Part shown: positions 62,331 through 64,000 of the stretch, piece after piece
How positions within the stretch are numbered: the first letter of the stretch is position 1
Layout: every line of letters begins with the position of its first letter
Source of the DNA: Pyxidicoccus parkwaysis
GTDB lineage: Bacteria; Myxococcota; Myxococcia; Myxococcales; Myxococcaceae
Reading direction: 5' to 3'
Length of the DNA stretch: 64,000 nucleotides
NCBI RefSeq assembly: GCF_017301735.1
Contig: NZ_CP071090.1
Coordinates: forward strand, 6,810,001-6,874,000
Translations under genes and position numbers: made by a program
Notes under the pieces: model-generated
Told to the model about the DNA's origin: nothing
Seen by the model: the letters and a program-made list of their open reading frames with translations, nothing else
Databases searched by the model: none

Positions 62331-63845
62331 TCAAGGAAGGGCCGGCTCCTCGGGCCTTGCCCGACGGGTCGCCTCCGGAGCGAGCGCGGCGCGGAAGGCG
62401 AGGAGCCGCTCGCGAGAATTGAAGGAGCCGCTGCCCGCGACGGCGGCGAAGAAGCGCTTGCGCACGCCCGACGGCGTCACGCACAGCACCTCCGTCACGC
62501 AGACGGCCACGCCGCCTCCCACCGCGGGGAGCGGCCGCATGGTGTTGAAGAACAGCGGAGGAAATCGCGCCAGCGCCGCCTCGTCCTCCACCACCAGCGT
62601 CAGCTTGGACAAGAGCGCGTTGCCGCACATCGCCGTGGCCACCTGCCGCAGCCTGGGTGTGTACGCGAAGCCATGCGTGGTGAGCGACGGCATCCACCAC
62701 GGCAGCGACGGCGAGTAGAGCGTGGAGAAGACGTCCTCCAGCACCCCGCCCTCGTGCCGCGTGCGGGCCAGCAGCGTGGACACGTGCTCCGGCGTCACCG
62801 CCCCCTCGCGCGTGCGAGCGGGCACCACGGCGATGCGGATGCGCCGCCAGTCCCGCTCCACCGGGGCCGGCGCGTCCGGCAGCACCGGCACCAGCAGCGT
62901 CGGGTTGTCACCGGCAATCAGTCCCGCCGAGGAGCGCTCCAGCGCCTCCAGCACGGCACAGCACAGGTTGCGGAAGTCGAGCCGCTCCGGCAGGTCCACG
63001 CGCAGCAACGGCGTGGGCTCGTCCGGCCCCGTGAGCCACTCGCCCTCCCCCGCTCCAACCGCCCGCCGGGGAAGCCCCGGGGCGATGGCGCGCGACACGT
63101 CGACCATCGCCGTGCCGTCCATGACGAGGTGGTCGAAGCTCAGCTCCAGCGAGCCCGTCGTCCCGTCCACTCGCGCGCCCAACCACGCGCCCGAGGCCAG
63201 CAGGTGGGACGTCCACGCGCTGTCACCTCGCGAGACCGCGTCCACCAACACCTGCGGGCGCAGGCCATCGCGCCGCGTCTCCGACAGCGTGCACACCGGC
63301 GCCCGCGCCAACCGCGCGGCCACCGCCTCCGGCGTCAGCGCCGCGTCCTCCAGCGGCAGCCGCACCACCTGGAAACCACCGCCCTCGTGCGCGACGGCGG
63401 CGGTGAGCGAGCCCGTGTCCGACACGGGCTGGCGCGCGTCGAAGCCCTCGCGGCCGAGCTCCGCCACCCAGACGTCCGTGGGCTGGTTGTGCCCGCGCCT
63501 CCGGTTGCCGCGGTGCCAGCGCGCCACACGGGACAGCAGCGCCGGCACCCAGGTGCCGTCCGAGGTGTCCACGCCCAGCGGCTGCACCGTCAGCATGATG
63601 CGGCGCGAGCGAGGCTCGGTGGAGAGGAAGCGCTCCCACGTCGTCAGCGCCGGCACCACGCCGGACTCGCGCCGCGCGGGGAACAGGCGCTGCCAGCCGT
63701 CGCAGAAGCGCACCAGCGTGGACAGCGCCTGGCGCGCCACCGGGTGGAAGTGGGGGAACTTGTACGCCATGGCCGCGTGCACCCGTGCGTTGACGTCCAC
63801 GTCGCGGGGCGCAGCTCGGGTGGAGAGAGGACCGGAACCGTCCAT
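62331..63845 (-). CDS. HxxxD-motif acyltransferase-like protein
   Basis: 504 aa. Contains FDHLVMDGTAMVDV, the HxxxD catalytic element shared by CoA-dependent acyltransferases, wax synthases and E2 cores, around residue 230, and TTHGFAYTPRLRQVATAMCG downstream. No signal peptide. Start is ATG 63845 by default; a GTG at 63884 is equally possible since neither has a good ribosome site. Esterifies or transfers an unknown acyl group; pairs with the following hydrolase gene. Confidence 0.65.
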   Translation of the reverse strand: MDGSGPLSTRAAPRDVDVNARVHAAMAYKFPHFHPVARQALSTLVRFCDGWQRLFPARRESGVVPALTTWERFLSTEPRSRRIMLTVQPLGVDTSDGTWVPALLSRVARWHRGNRRRGHNQPTDVWVAELGREGFDARQPVSDTGSLTAAVAHEGGGFQVVRLPLEDAALTPEAVAARLARAPVCTLSETRRDGLRPQVLVDAVSRGDSAWTSHLLASGAWLGARVDGTTGSLELSFDHLVMDGTAMVDVSRAIAPGLPRRAVGAGEGEWLTGPDEPTPLLRVDLPERLDFRNLCCAVLEALERSSAGLIAGDNPTLLVPVLPDAPAPVERDWRRIRIAVVPARTREGAVTPEHVSTLLARTRHEGGVLEDVFSTLYSPSLPWWMPSLTTHGFAYTPRLRQVATAMCGNALLSKLTLVVEDEAALARFPPLFFNTMRPLPAVGGGVAVCVTEVLCVTPSGVRKRFFAAVAGSGSFNSRERLLAFRAALAPEATRRARPEEPALP

Positions 63846-63948
63846 GTCGCACGTCCATGAGGGGGTCAGCGGGGGATGACCCACAACATCGGTTCCGTAC
63901 TCTAGCGGACAGAGGACCTGTCCGGTCGCGTCAAAACGCGGTTCCCTG

Positions 63949-64000
63949 TCAGGGCATGTCGGAGAACCGGCCTCGCGCGAGGAAGACGTGGCCGTCGTCG
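63949..64000 (-). CDS. 3' end of a gene running in from the window edge
   Basis: Minus-strand frame reading ...HVFLARGRFSDMP then TGA (63949-63951), with coding-like codon bias over the 17 codons present. Too little to identify. Confidence 0.35.
   Translation of the reverse strand, partial: DDGHVFLARGRFSDMP

Overview
The window is about 70 % G+C with tightly packed genes and strong GC bias at third codon positions. Gene content points to a myxobacterium, most likely Myxococcaceae: large secreted lipoproteins, an RHS giant, MopE-like Asp-rich motifs, a collagen-like lipoprotein, N-end-rule and DUF-family housekeeping genes. No rRNA, tRNA, CRISPR array, phage or transposase was seen. The assignment to this group is inference from gene content.

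Layout. 1-6.7 kb: a tightly coupled operon ending in a 3-oxoadipate-type CoA transferase (two subunits), a PcaF-like thiolase, a small unknown protein and a hotdog thioesterase, headed by a P5C-dehydrogenase-like ALDH and a class III aminotransferase. 6.9-17.5 kb: mostly single genes, including a Cys-less isochorismatase-like hydrolase, a LysR regulator, a SET-domain protein with a histone-H1-like lysine tail, an amidohydrolase, a GT87-type membrane glycosyltransferase, a PfkB kinase, mug and a CysQ-like phosphatase. 17.5-26.5 kb: a minus-strand cassette of a Cys-rich MopE-like secreted protein, a 2121-aa RHS/SpvB lipoprotein and two small downstream genes resembling immunity proteins. 26.8-46.1 kb: alcohol dehydrogenase, GNAT, glnS, glycosyltransferases, bpt, a GT2/PLP-decarboxylase/ATP-grasp group, a zinc-ribbon M50-like protease, an MBL-fold protein and an OPT transporter. 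46.2-50.5 kb: two small lipoproteins, an apparent threonine attenuator in front of a ThrRS that lacks its editing domain, a Cys-rich secreted protein and a collagen-like lipoprotein. 50.7-64 kb: a decayed DUF763 gene, CBS protein, msrB, DUF2000-MarR pair with a clear operator, purL, a Tat-exported epimerase, a zinc-phospholipase-C-like protein, and a ferritin-like hydrolase/HxxxD acyltransferase pair.

Most interesting points. (1) A 26-codon threonine-rich leader peptide (8 Thr codons) followed by a GC-rich hairpin lies upstream of a minimal, catalytic-plus-anticodon-only threonyl-tRNA synthetase. This looks like ribosome-mediated attenuation of an accessory aaRS. (2) A bacterial SET/post-SET protein carries an H1-like tail. 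(3) The RHS cassette combines a lipoprotein RHS giant with a Cys-knot-like partner. (4) The 3' ends of three unrelated genes (LysR, cysQ-like, bpt) are imperfectly re-duplicated just past their stop codons, and further short tandem echoes lie upstream of two other genes, suggesting a recurrent slippage process. All functional calls come from reading the sequence; no database search was run.
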